Source of the DNA: Mesobacillus campisalis
GTDB lineage: Bacteria; Bacillota; Bacilli; Bacillales; Cytobacillaceae
Direction of reading: 5' to 3'
DNA: 64,000 bases
NCBI RefSeq assembly: GCF_000986785.1
Contig: NZ_LAYY01000010.1
Location: forward strand, 62,001-126,000
Under the pieces are notes generated by a model. It had not been told where the DNA came from and ran no database searches. It was given only the letters and a program-made list of their open reading frames with translations. Shown here piece by piece: positions 52,617 through 60,984 of the stretch. Both the position numbers and the translations under genes were made by a program. Positions within the stretch are counted from its first letter, which is position 1. Each line of letters opens with the position of its first letter.

Positions 52617-53705
52617 TCACTTTTTGGCCAGCTTTTCAATTTCCGCATGAATCCTTCCGGCCAATTCCTCAACCTTTCCAAAATCCATCGCCGGCTTGTA
52701 GATCTCTTCAAGCTCGTCATGCAGGCTCTTTGCTTTGGCAAGCGACGCAATCGCCTTGTTCATATTTTCCCGGTATCTGCCTGCACAGTCGGCGATTTCT
52801 GCCGCGAACTTTTCGTCGGTATCGCCGTTGATCACTGTTCCATACAGCTCGACAACCTCATCATTCTCCCGTTCCGGAAAATACTCATGCGGAGCGGTGC
52901 TGTCAAAAATCGCGAAACCCAGCTCCCTGACAATAATCATATCAAGGCTATGTGGATCGAACCCGCAATGATAGACCTCGGTGTCAAAGCCCCTGTCCTC
53001 CGCCTCGGCGGCAATTTTTTTCAGCAGCGTCGACTTCCCTGAACCTGGGCGCCCTTTGATCAGGTAGCGGTTCAGCCCTTCTGTCAGGTTCGGCACAAAA
53101 TCAACCGCTCCTTTTGGTGTCGCCGCACCGAGGTAACGGTGCCGGATATCAGCTCTCTTTTCAAGCCGCTGCCCACCAAAGAACTTTTCAATCAGTTCAT
53201 TTGTCAGTTCATCCGCCTTCCCGAAGTCCATGTTCTCAATATAAATCTTTTCCCATTCATCGTGGACAATCAGGGCATCGTAAAACGAACTGTAAGCAGC
53301 CGAGAACGCCGCAGAAATCCCGGCTGTCAGTTTTTGAATTTCTGCCTTCTGCTCCTTGAGCGCGGCCGAGTCCCAGGCCTCTCCGAGATTCACATACTCT
53401 TCCACCGCTCCCGGAGCTTTTGGCTCAATCACATGAGGAGCCGTTCCGTCCACAATCCCCACGCCCAGCGAGCGGATGATCATGCCGTCAATCGACTCAT
53501 TGTCGGAGGAGCAATGAAGATACTCAATGTCATAGCCTCTTTCATTCCACTCTTTTCCGAGCTTTTTCATCAGCGAGGACTTGCCCGTCCCCGGACCCCC
53601 TTTTAAAATGAACAGGCGGGACAGGCCCTCCAGATTCGATTCATATAAACTATAAAATCCGCGGGCTGTATTTCCGCCGGCATAATAATTCAATACCTTT
53701 CCCAT
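52617..53705 (-). CDS. Tandem P-loop ATPase (PRK06851-type)
   Basis: This protein of about 362 aa consists of two homologous halves. Each has a Walker A (GGPGTGKSS near residue 36, GRPGSGKST near residue 220), then a YLHCSSDNES / VYHCGFDPHS segment, then a GTAPH / STAPH segment, and ends in a helical region with an M-DFGK-DEL pattern. No membrane segment is seen. The family is common in Bacilli and Clostridia; its function is unknown. The ATG at 53705 has AAGGGAG upstream. Confidence 0.82.
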   Translation of the reverse strand: MGKVLNYYAGGNTARGFYSLYESNLEGLSRLFILKGGPGTGKSSLMKKLGKEWNERGYDIEYLHCSSDNESIDGMIIRSLGVGIVDGTAPHVIEPKAPGAVEEYVNLGEAWDSAALKEQKAEIQKLTAGISAAFSAAYSSFYDALIVHDEWEKIYIENMDFGKADELTNELIEKFFGGQRLEKRADIRHRYLGAATPKGAVDFVPNLTEGLNRYLIKGRPGSGKSTLLKKIAAEAEDRGFDTEVYHCGFDPHSLDMIIVRELGFAIFDSTAPHEYFPERENDEVVELYGTVINGDTDEKFAAEIADCAGRYRENMNKAIASLAKAKSLHDELEEIYKPAMDFGKVEELAGRIHAEIEKLAKK

Positions 53706-53804
53706 CTGAAACACTCCCTTCAGCCGCCACCGACGGCGAAATTGTTTCCCATTTACTTTATGCGGCCGGTGGGCGCTAGGTGAATGCCCATCTCAAGTTC
53801 CTGA

Positions 53805-53830
53805 TAAAAAAAGCCCGTGCCTGGGCACGG
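53805..53830 (-). terminator. Terminator after ybaK
   Basis: CCGTGCC/GGGCACGG stem with a T-run on the minus strand, just beyond the ybaK stop. Confidence 0.85.
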
Positions 53831-53832
53831 AC

Positions 53833-54309
53833 TCACTTCACTAAATCTGCAAACGTCGCTTCTGCTGCCTTCTCCAGGTCAGCAGAAGCCAGTTCCACCT
53901 GCAGCCCGATTTTACCCGCGCTGACAACGATGGTTTCAAGCGCTTCGGCCTGCTGGTCGACAAAGGTAGTGTACAGCTTTTTCATCCCGAGAGGCGAGCA
54001 GCCTCCCCTGACATAGCCGGTATATTTCTGGATATCCTTTACCGGCAGCATATCGACCTTCTTCTCACCTGCCGCCTCGGCCGCTTTTTTCAGGTCCAGT
54101 TCGGCCTCGACTCCAATGATGAACACATACAGCTCCTTGCTTTTTCCTTGGGCAACAAGTGTCTTGTACACTTGGCCGGGCTCCTTGCCAATCTTGGCAG
54201 CCACGGATACGCCGTCAATTTTCCCATCCTTATTATCATATGAATGCACACTATAGGGGATTTTTTTGCTGTCCAAAAGCCGCATTGCATTTGTCTTACT
54301 GCCTGCCAT
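53833..54309 (-). CDS. ybaK: Cys-tRNA(Pro)/Cys-tRNA(Cys) deacylase YbaK
   Basis: This 158-aa protein hydrolyses mischarged Cys-tRNA(Pro). YbaK/EbsC features are AAKIGKEPGQVYKTLVAQG, the catalytic Lys in that segment, and GYVRGGCSPLGMKKLYTTFVD. It is cytoplasmic and probably monocistronic. Confidence 0.93.
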   Translation of the reverse strand: MAGSKTNAMRLLDSKKIPYSVHSYDNKDGKIDGVSVAAKIGKEPGQVYKTLVAQGKSKELYVFIIGVEAELDLKKAAEAAGEKKVDMLPVKDIQKYTGYVRGGCSPLGMKKLYTTFVDQQAEALETIVVSAGKIGLQVELASADLEKAAEATFADLVK

Positions 54310-54469
54310 ATTTATTCCTCCATCACGTTGTTATCTCCATTTTACTGATTGGCCGGCCTCATGGGCAAATGCGAGTAAAATAATTTCCGCCGGGTAAATG
54401 TGGAAAAGACAGCATGAATTGAAAAGGAATGGAAAAAGTAAAAGTATGACGAATGAGGAGGACACGCCC

Positions 54470-56002
54470 ATGACCAACCAATCAATGCCCCAGTTCCCGG
54501 AATCGTATTGGTTCCAGAACCTTGACCTGCCAACATTCCCGAAACTCCAGGGTGACGCCCAAGTTGAAGTCGCCATTGTCGGCGGCGGCATGACGGGCAT
54601 CACTGCTGCTTACTTGCTTGCCAAAGAAGGCCGGAAAGTGGCGGTGATTGAGGCTGGGAAGATTTTCAATGGCACGACCGGACATACAACGGCCAAGGCG
54701 ACCGCGCAGCATGGCCTTATTTATGATGAACTGATCAGCCATTTTGGCGAAGACAAAGCCCGTCTATACTACCAGGCCAACGACCAGGCGCTCCAATTCA
54801 TAAAAAACATCGTGAGGGAGCATGAGATTGATTGTGATTTCTCCGAAGAAGACGCCTATATTTACACCAATTCCTCCCAGAAGATGCAGAGCCTGATTGA
54901 TGAATATGAAGCATATCAAAGGCTTGGCATCAAAAATACGGAATACCTTTCGGAAATCGAGATTCTCGTCGAGCATAAAGCAGCGATTGCCATGCGGAGC
55001 CAGGTCCAATTCCACCCGTTAAAATATTTGAAACATCTTGTCGAGCAATTAACGAAGCTGGGCGGGCAGATTTATGAAAATACAACCGCCGTTGATATGG
55101 AAGAAGGCGATCAGCCGGTTGTAACCACAAGGGATGGCCACAAAGTCTACTGCCAGCAGATGATCATCGCCTCCCACTACCCGTTCTATGATACGAAGGG
55201 ATTCTATTTTTCCCGGCTTGAGCCGTCGCGTTCCTATGTTCTGGCCGTCAAACCGGAGAAGAAGTATCCAGGCGGGATGTACATCAATGCCGAGAAGCCG
55301 ACACGCTCTTTGCGCTCCGTCACCTACAATGGTGAACAGCTGATCCTGTTTGGCGGACATGAGCACCATACCGGGAAGGAGAAGAACACCCACCAGTATT
55401 ATGAAGCAATTGAAGCTTTTGCACGCGAAACATACGGCATCGCTGAAATTCCGTACCGCTGGTCAGCCCAGGACCCGACCACATTGGATAAGCTCCCGTT
55501 CGTCGGCCGCTACTCTCCGACCGTGGACAATATCTATGTGGCCACCGGCTACCGTAAGTGGGGCATGACCAACAGCACCAATGCCGCCCTGCTTTTGACC
55601 GACCTGATCATGGAAAGGGATAATCCGTTTAAAGACGTGTTTGATCCGAATCGCTTCCATGCTGATCCGGACGTCAAGAAATTCATTTCCATGAATGCCG
55701 TCGTTGCCAAGGATCTGGTTAAAGGCAAGCTTGAAAGACCGGCCACCGACCCGGACAGCCTGAAGAACGATGAAGGCGCCGCCGTTATGATCAACGGTGA
55801 ACGCGCCGGGGCGTACCGCGATGAAAACGGTGTTCTCCACCTGGTCGATACCACTTGCACCCATATGGGCTGCGAACTGGAATGGAACAATGGCGAACGC
55901 TCATGGGACTGCCCGTGCCACGGCTCCCGCTTCTCCTATAAAGGTGAAGTCATGGAAGGACCTGCAGAAACACCGCTGAAAAGGATTGCGGAAAATAGCT
56001 GA
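54470..56002 (+). CDS. yhfW: Rieske-domain FAD-dependent oxidoreductase (YhfW)
   Basis: This protein of about 510 aa has an N-terminal FAD-binding GxGxxG region (VAIVGGGMTGITAAYLL, about 29-45), a DAO-type oxidase domain to about residue 400, and a C-terminal Rieske 2Fe-2S domain with CTHMGCELEW and CPCHGSRFSYKG. It matches B. subtilis YhfW. Electron partner and substrate are unknown. The ATG at 54470 has GAGGAGG upstream; earlier ATGs lack a good SD. Confidence 0.9.
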   Translation: MTNQSMPQFPESYWFQNLDLPTFPKLQGDAQVEVAIVGGGMTGITAAYLLAKEGRKVAVIEAGKIFNGTTGHTTAKATAQHGLIYDELISHFGEDKARLYYQANDQALQFIKNIVREHEIDCDFSEEDAYIYTNSSQKMQSLIDEYEAYQRLGIKNTEYLSEIEILVEHKAAIAMRSQVQFHPLKYLKHLVEQLTKLGGQIYENTTAVDMEEGDQPVVTTRDGHKVYCQQMIIASHYPFYDTKGFYFSRLEPSRSYVLAVKPEKKYPGGMYINAEKPTRSLRSVTYNGEQLILFGGHEHHTGKEKNTHQYYEAIEAFARETYGIAEIPYRWSAQDPTTLDKLPFVGRYSPTVDNIYVATGYRKWGMTNSTNAALLLTDLIMERDNPFKDVFDPNRFHADPDVKKFISMNAVVAKDLVKGKLERPATDPDSLKNDEGAAVMINGERAGAYRDENGVLHLVDTTCTHMGCELEWNNGERSWDCPCHGSRFSYKGEVMEGPAETPLKRIAENS

Positions 56003-56010
56003 ACACCATC

Positions 56011-56041
56011 AGAAGCCCCTTTGAACTGGGCTTCTTTTTTT
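56011..56041 (+). terminator. Terminator after yhfW
   Basis: AGAAGCCC/GGGCTTCT stem with a T-run. Confidence 0.85.
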
Positions 56042-56235
56042 GGATAAAATTGGTGTTTGGCTTATAAATCAGTGAATATGGAAAATAAAATGTTTTTAAT
56101 GGAAAGTAAATCTGCTGGAATGGAATATAAAATGTTAAAAATGGAACATAAATTACGGAAAATGGACAATAAATCAGAAACCGGAACAAAAATCAGAATC
56201 CCCAACATAAACCAGAATCCAGAACATGATTCTCA
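56041..56235. repeat. 21-bp periodic array of GGA-AATAAA words (about ten copies)
   Basis: Words such as GGAAAATAAA, GGAAAGTAAA, GGAACATAAA and GGACAATAAA repeat between the converging yhfW and the flavoprotein gene. The TAAA cores start at 56045, 56065, 56086, 56107, 56128, 56149, 56170, then about 56189, 56208 and 56227: steps of 20, 21 (five times), then 19 (three times). The word is close to that of the 11.4-kb array. Confidence 0.82.
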
Positions 56236-56295
56236 ACCCCGGAGTATTCATCCCCATTAAAAAACCGGCCCATACACAAGACCGGTTCAATCACC

Positions 56296-57237
56296 CTATT
56301 CCAGTTCCGCTCCCATCAATACCTTATGAATCCAGATGGCCGCCTGCATGCCATCGCCCATCGCAATGGTCACTTGTTCCGAGTGGGCGACAACATCGCC
56401 TCCCGCCCAGACATTTTGGACATTGGTCATTTTCGTCCGCGGATTCACTAGGATATGCTTATTGGTGTGCAGTTTAACCCCTAGCTGCCTGGCCAGCTGG
56501 GATTTCACTTCATTGCCGCCAAAGGCAACAAAGCCGCGCTCCCCTTTGACCATTTCCCCGTTTTCCAGCTGAACTCCCGAGAAATCAGCTTCATCTGCCA
56601 GCACCATTTTAATGGGTTCTTTCACATAGGTGATGCCCTTTTCCTCCATTTTCGCGAGAATTTCTTCGTCAACGGCCGTTCCCTCATGGTTCACATACGT
56701 AAGCTTGCTTGTCCAATAATTCAGTGTCAGCGCCATATTGGCCCCCGGGTTGCCTGAGCCCATCACGACTGTCTCCCGGCCGGAGACTTCATAGCCATCG
56801 CAGTCCGGACACACATAGACAGACATCCCAAGGCATGGCATCAGTTCCGGAAAGGGAGGGAGACGGTCCATGATTCCGGTTGAAATCATTAAAGTTTTTC
56901 CCTGGTACAGCCTGCCGCTTTCCGTGCCAATCATAAAGCCTTCATCCGTTTTTTCTGCTGTCACAGCCTGGTCTTTGGCAAACTCGGCACCAAGTTTCTC
57001 GGCATGCTTCCTTCCAAGACTCCTGAGTTCGGGGCCGCTCACTCCATCAGGATAGCCGAGAACATTATGGTAACAATGGCAGATGGACGAGCGGCCCTCA
57101 CCCGCATCAATAACCAGGACATTATGTTTATAGCGCCCGAGCTGGATTGCGCTCTGCAATCCGGCAATCCCGCCGCCGATAATGATTGTATCGTAGATCA
57201 ACAGGTTCACCATCCTTTTGAGTTCACTCTTATTCAT
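56296..57237 (-). CDS. Thioredoxin-reductase-like flavoprotein
   Basis: This protein of about 305-313 aa has the FAD-binding IIIGGGIAGLQSAIQLGRY near the N-terminus, the redox pair CPDC (about 142-145), an NAD(P)H-binding GSGNPGANMALTL and the C-terminal WAGGDVV. It groups with pyridine nucleotide-disulfide reductases of the low-molecular-weight type such as ferredoxin/thioredoxin reductases or bacillithiol-disulfide reductases; partner unknown. The start is uncertain (ATG at 57237 with AAGGG, or ATG at 57213). Confidence 0.85.
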   Translation of the reverse strand: MNKSELKRMVNLLIYDTIIIGGGIAGLQSAIQLGRYKHNVLVIDAGEGRSSICHCYHNVLGYPDGVSGPELRSLGRKHAEKLGAEFAKDQAVTAEKTDEGFMIGTESGRLYQGKTLMISTGIMDRLPPFPELMPCLGMSVYVCPDCDGYEVSGRETVVMGSGNPGANMALTLNYWTSKLTYVNHEGTAVDEEILAKMEEKGITYVKEPIKMVLADEADFSGVQLENGEMVKGERGFVAFGGNEVKSQLARQLGVKLHTNKHILVNPRTKMTNVQNVWAGGDVVAHSEQVTIAMGDGMQAAIWIHKVLMGAELE

Positions 57238-57275
57238 AATTCCCTTAACAGTAAGCCGTAATCTTTTATCAACAT

Positions 57276-57303
57276 AAAAAAACGCCCCAAACTCAAGGGG
57301 GCG
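57276..57303 (-). terminator. Terminator after pgmB
   Basis: CGCCCC/GGGGGCG stem with a T-run on the minus strand, between the flavoprotein gene and pgmB. Confidence 0.75.
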
Positions 57304-57310
57304 CTGCCAA

Positions 57311-57979
57311 TCAGGAACGATAGGCTTCCATTATTTTATCCAGCGACAGTTCCGCCGTGCTGCTGTAGACAAGATCGGCTTTATCGAAATTCTCCTCAGG
57401 GCCGACGGCAACCGCGAACATGCCTGCACGTTTGATGGCCTCAACGCCGGCCGCAGCGTCCTCCACGCCAATGCAGAACTCAGGATGGACGCCGAGCATT
57501 TCGGCTGCACGCAGGAAAACCTCTGGATGAGGCTTGCCATTCACCACCGTGCTGGCATCGACAATCACGTCAAACTCTTCCATCAGCCCCAGCCGTTCCA
57601 TGACCGTAAACGCATTTTTGCTGGCCGACGCCAAGCCCAATTTCAGGCCTTTAGCCCGGATGTCGTCAATCATCTGGCGTATTCCCGGCAGCAGGTCACC
57701 AGGTGTGATTCTTTGAATCAGCTGCACATAGTGATCATTCTTGCTGGCCGCGAGTTCCTCTCTTTCCTTTAACGTAAAAGCGTCCTGCTTTCCGCCGAGC
57801 CGGAGGATGATTTCCAGTGACTCCATCCGCGAAACGCCCTTCAGCGCTTCGTTATCCTCACGTGTAAAAAGAATTCCAATCGAGCTCGCGAGCTCCTTCC
57901 ACGCCAGGAAATGATACTCGGCACTGTCTGTGATGACGCCGTCCAAATCAAAGATGACGGCTTCAAGCTTTCTTGCCAT
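57311..57979 (-). CDS. pgmB: Beta-phosphoglucomutase
   Basis: This protein of about 222 aa of the HAD family has FDLDGVITDSAEYHFLAWKEL at the start (nucleophile and acid/base Asp), the cap loop, LASASKN and GVEDAAAGVEAIKRAGM. It converts beta-glucose 1-phosphate, released by the adjacent maltose phosphorylase, to glucose 6-phosphate. The ATG at 57979 has GGGAG upstream. It follows malP by 70 bp. Confidence 0.93.
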   Translation of the reverse strand: MARKLEAVIFDLDGVITDSAEYHFLAWKELASSIGILFTREDNEALKGVSRMESLEIILRLGGKQDAFTLKEREELAASKNDHYVQLIQRITPGDLLPGIRQMIDDIRAKGLKLGLASASKNAFTVMERLGLMEEFDVIVDASTVVNGKPHPEVFLRAAEMLGVHPEFCIGVEDAAAGVEAIKRAGMFAVAVGPEENFDKADLVYSSTAELSLDKIMEAYRS

Positions 57980-58049
57980 ACTAAACCAACTCCCATTTGC
58001 CATTGTGAAGAAGGGAGACAGGCTCCCTTCCCATTTTACTAGCAATCTA

Positions 58050-60341
58050 TTAACGCAGTTCCACACTCAGCTTCCCATCAACCGGCAGCTTAAGTGTTTC
58101 ATTGTACATTTGCAGCTCCAGCTCCGGGCCTTGCTGCGTGAGGATGACCTTTTCCTGGCTCACCTGCACTTTTAGATAATGGCTGCGATACAGGATCTTA
58201 AAGCTGTATTCCTTCCAGGCCTTCGGAATGAACGGAGCGAAGCTTAAGTTTTCATTGGCGGTCCTCATTCCGGCAAAGCCCTGGACAATTGCCAGCCATG
58301 CTCCCGTCATGCTCGTAATATGCAGACCGTCCTCGGTGTCATTGTTGTAATTGTCGAGGTCGAGGCGGGCCGTGCGGTTGTACATTTCATACGCTTTTTC
58401 CTCCATCCCGAGTTCGGCTGCCAGGACAGCGTGAACACTCGGCGACAAGGAAGATTCATGAACTGTCATCGGCTCGTAAAATTCAAAGTTGCGCCGCTTT
58501 TCTTCCTCCGTAAATTCATGGTTCAGGAAGTACAGGCCCTGCAGCACATCCGCCTGCTTGATGAAGCAGCTGCGCAGGATTTTGTCCCATGACCAGTTCT
58601 GGTTAATCGGACGTTCCTCCGGCGCCAGCTCATCCACCGTCATCAGGTCTTTATCAAGGAAGGTGTCATGCTGCACGAAGACCCCAAGCTCTTCATCGTA
58701 AGGGAAATACATGTTTTCAATGATATCCTGCCACTTTTCAAGCTCCCCGCCTGTAATTCCAAGCTCCGCAACACGGCCCGCCCTGCCGCTCTCCTTTAAA
58801 TACTCAATGGCTTCAAGCGTATATTTCAGGGTCCAGACAGCAATGGTGTTGGTGTACCAGTTGTTGTTCACATTGTTTTCATACTCATTCGGGCCCGTTA
58901 CGCCGTGGATCATGTAAACATTCTTGCGCTTGTTATAATGCACCCGGTCCGCCCAGAAACGCGAGATGCCGGCAAGCACATCAATGCCGTACTCATGGAG
59001 ATAGTCCTTGTCTCCCGTATAATTCACATAATTATAAATCGCATAGGCAATCGCCCCGTTGCGGTGGATTTCCTCAAACGTAATTTCCCACTCGTTATGG
59101 CACTCAATGCCTGTAAAAGTCACCATCGGATACAGTGCGCCCTTAAGGCCCTGCTTCCCGGCATTGATGAAGGCCCCGTCAAGCTGGTTATGGCGGTAGA
59201 TAGCGAGATTGCGAGCCACTTCAGGCTCCGCCGTTGACAAATAAAGCGGTAAGGCGTAAGCTTCGGTGTCCCAATATGTAGCTCCGCCGTATTTTTCGCC
59301 GGTAAACCCTTTAGGGCCGATGTTTAAGCGGGAATCTTCCCCGTAATAGGTGGAGAACAGCTGGAAAAGGTTAAACCGGATGCCCTGCTGCGCTTCATCA
59401 TCGCCCTTGATTTCGACATCGGCAATTTCCCAGCGTTTCAGCCAGCCTTGCCTATGTTCTTCAAGAAGCTGGACATAGCCTTTCTGGAGTGACCGCTGAA
59501 GCACTTCCTCCCCTTTGACAACAAGGTGGCTGGCTTCATGGTCGCGGTCCGTTGTCACGGCCACATACTTGTAAAGAGTGACAGTCTGACCCTGTTCTCC
59601 TTTCAGATAAATCCTGTTTTCGGCGTATTCCGGCTTTTGATACACACTGACGCCAAGGACTTCTCCTTCGGCAACCGCTTGCATAACAGTCGCTGCTTTA
59701 AACGTCGGAGTTCCAAATGGATTATCCTTCGTTTTCATCACTAGACTTGCCTTATATTCAGATGCCTGCCGGCCAATTTCATCCCAAAAATCTTCTTCGT
59801 AATTTGCATCCTCGTTGCGCACATCTCCATCCAGGTACGGAATGAAGGTGATTTTGCCGCTATAATTGATTGGTGTGACACTATAGGAGATAACCGCAAG
59901 CTCTTTCTCGGCTACAGACAGGAAGCGGACAGCCTTCACAGCGGTCTCCCTGCCGCCAGATTCGACCGTAAAGGTTCGCGTCAGCACGCCATGCTGCATA
60001 TCAAGTTCACGGTAATAGTCCTTTACATTGGCTGTGTAAAGATCAACTTCTTCGTCCTCGATAAACAGGCGGATCCCCAAATAATTAGTAGAATTAATGA
60101 CTTTGCCAAAATAGTCCGGATAGCCATTTTTCCACCAGCCTACCCGTGTCTTGTCAGGGAACCAAACACCAGCTATATAGGAGCCGCGATGAAAATCACC
60201 TGAATAATTCTCTTCGAAGTTGCCGCGCATTCCCATATGGCCGTTTCCAAGGCTCATGATGCTCTCGGCAAGCCGAAAATCCTCCATATGGAGTTCCGTC
60301 TCGACGATTTTCCAGCTATCGATACCAAATAATCTTTTCAT
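58050..60341 (-). CDS. malP: Maltose phosphorylase (GH65)
   Basis: This 763-aa enzyme cleaves maltose with phosphate to glucose and beta-glucose 1-phosphate. GH65 features are [14 protein letters not shown] near the N-terminus, the phosphate-binding region and [20 protein letters not shown] (about 475-495) with the catalytic Glu. Length and pairing with pgmB match B. subtilis YvdK-PgcM. AAAGGGTGA precedes the ATG. No transporter is adjacent, so maltose uptake must be encoded elsewhere. Confidence 0.94.
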   Translation of the reverse strand: MKRLFGIDSWKIVETELHMEDFRLAESIMSLGNGHMGMRGNFEENYSGDFHRGSYIAGVWFPDKTRVGWWKNGYPDYFGKVINSTNYLGIRLFIEDEEVDLYTANVKDYYRELDMQHGVLTRTFTVESGGRETAVKAVRFLSVAEKELAVISYSVTPINYSGKITFIPYLDGDVRNEDANYEEDFWDEIGRQASEYKASLVMKTKDNPFGTPTFKAATVMQAVAEGEVLGVSVYQKPEYAENRIYLKGEQGQTVTLYKYVAVTTDRDHEASHLVVKGEEVLQRSLQKGYVQLLEEHRQGWLKRWEIADVEIKGDDEAQQGIRFNLFQLFSTYYGEDSRLNIGPKGFTGEKYGGATYWDTEAYALPLYLSTAEPEVARNLAIYRHNQLDGAFINAGKQGLKGALYPMVTFTGIECHNEWEITFEEIHRNGAIAYAIYNYVNYTGDKDYLHEYGIDVLAGISRFWADRVHYNKRKNVYMIHGVTGPNEYENNVNNNWYTNTIAVWTLKYTLEAIEYLKESGRAGRVAELGITGGELEKWQDIIENMYFPYDEELGVFVQHDTFLDKDLMTVDELAPEERPINQNWSWDKILRSCFIKQADVLQGLYFLNHEFTEEEKRRNFEFYEPMTVHESSLSPSVHAVLAAELGMEEKAYEMYNRTARLDLDNYNNDTEDGLHITSMTGAWLAIVQGFAGMRTANENLSFAPFIPKAWKEYSFKILYRSHYLKVQVSQEKVILTQQGPELELQMYNETLKLPVDGKLSVELR

Positions 60342-60365
60342 AGCTATATCACCCTTTTAGATTTT

Positions 60366-60389
60366 GTACAAACGTTTGCACACATTATA
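60366..60389 (-). promoter_or_regulatory. malP promoter -10 and LacI/CcpA-type operator
   Basis: GTACAAACGTTTGCAC (60366-60381) is a near-perfect palindrome centred on CG, as bound by LacI-family regulators such as MalR. It also fits a cre site with one mismatch. On the minus strand the TATAAT (60384-60389) lies just upstream of it, so the operator would cover the transcription start. Repression by roadblock or start-site occlusion is the natural reading. Confidence 0.6.
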
Positions 60390-60569
60390 TCACGCTTCCC
60401 TCCCTTTACGATATATTCCTGCCCATGTTTTTATGTCTGTTTTTTGTTAGTATCCTGCCTCGTATGAATCTATAACTTTTGAACTATTCCATTCAGGATA
60501 AAAGTCATGAATCCGGTTTATTTTCCATACATTTTTAAGGAAATACAGAAAGTTTAAGGGGGAAAAGCA

Positions 60570-60941
60570 ATGGGAGCAAGATTTTTCAAGATTGCCGTTG
60601 TCTATTTTGTCATTGCCATCATCCTTGGGATTGTTATGGGAATCACCCATGATTTCTCACTCACCTCTGTCCATGCCCACCTGAATCTGCTCGGCTGGGT
60701 ATCGATGGCGTTATTCGGCATTTTTTATCACTTATATCCTCAAGCGGGAAAAGGCGGGCTTGCGAAAACGCACTTCTGGCTCCATAATCTGGGACTGCCG
60801 CTGATGCAGGGCGGCATATCAGCCATGACCTTCACCGGAAATGAATCGCTTGTCGTCCTGGCCATTATCGGTTCCCTTGTTGTGGTCCTGGGCGGGATCC
60901 TGTTTGCCCTCAACGTATTCAAGCATGCCAAGAGCTCTTAA
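60570..60941 (+). CDS. Four-helix heme-copper-oxidase-like membrane protein
   Basis: This 123-aa protein has four predicted membrane helices with histidines near their ends (THDFSLTSVHAHLNLLGWVSMALFGIFYHLYP and KTHFWLHNLGLPL). This HAHLNLLGW pattern is seen in short proteins annotated as cytochrome c oxidase subunit I-like, related to NorB/CcoN helices but far too short for an oxidase. Heme binding is possible; function unknown. SD AAGGGGG. Confidence 0.75.
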   Translation: MGARFFKIAVVYFVIAIILGIVMGITHDFSLTSVHAHLNLLGWVSMALFGIFYHLYPQAGKGGLAKTHFWLHNLGLPLMQGGISAMTFTGNESLVVLAIIGSLVVVLGGILFALNVFKHAKSS

Positions 60942-60949
60942 ACAGCATC

Positions 60950-60984
60950 AAAAAGCTGCGCCCCATCCGGAGCGCAGCTTTCCC
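60950..60984. terminator. Shared terminator between the four-helix gene and the M6 protease gene
   Basis: AAAGCTGCGC/GCGCAGCTTT stem with A and T runs. Confidence 0.8.
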
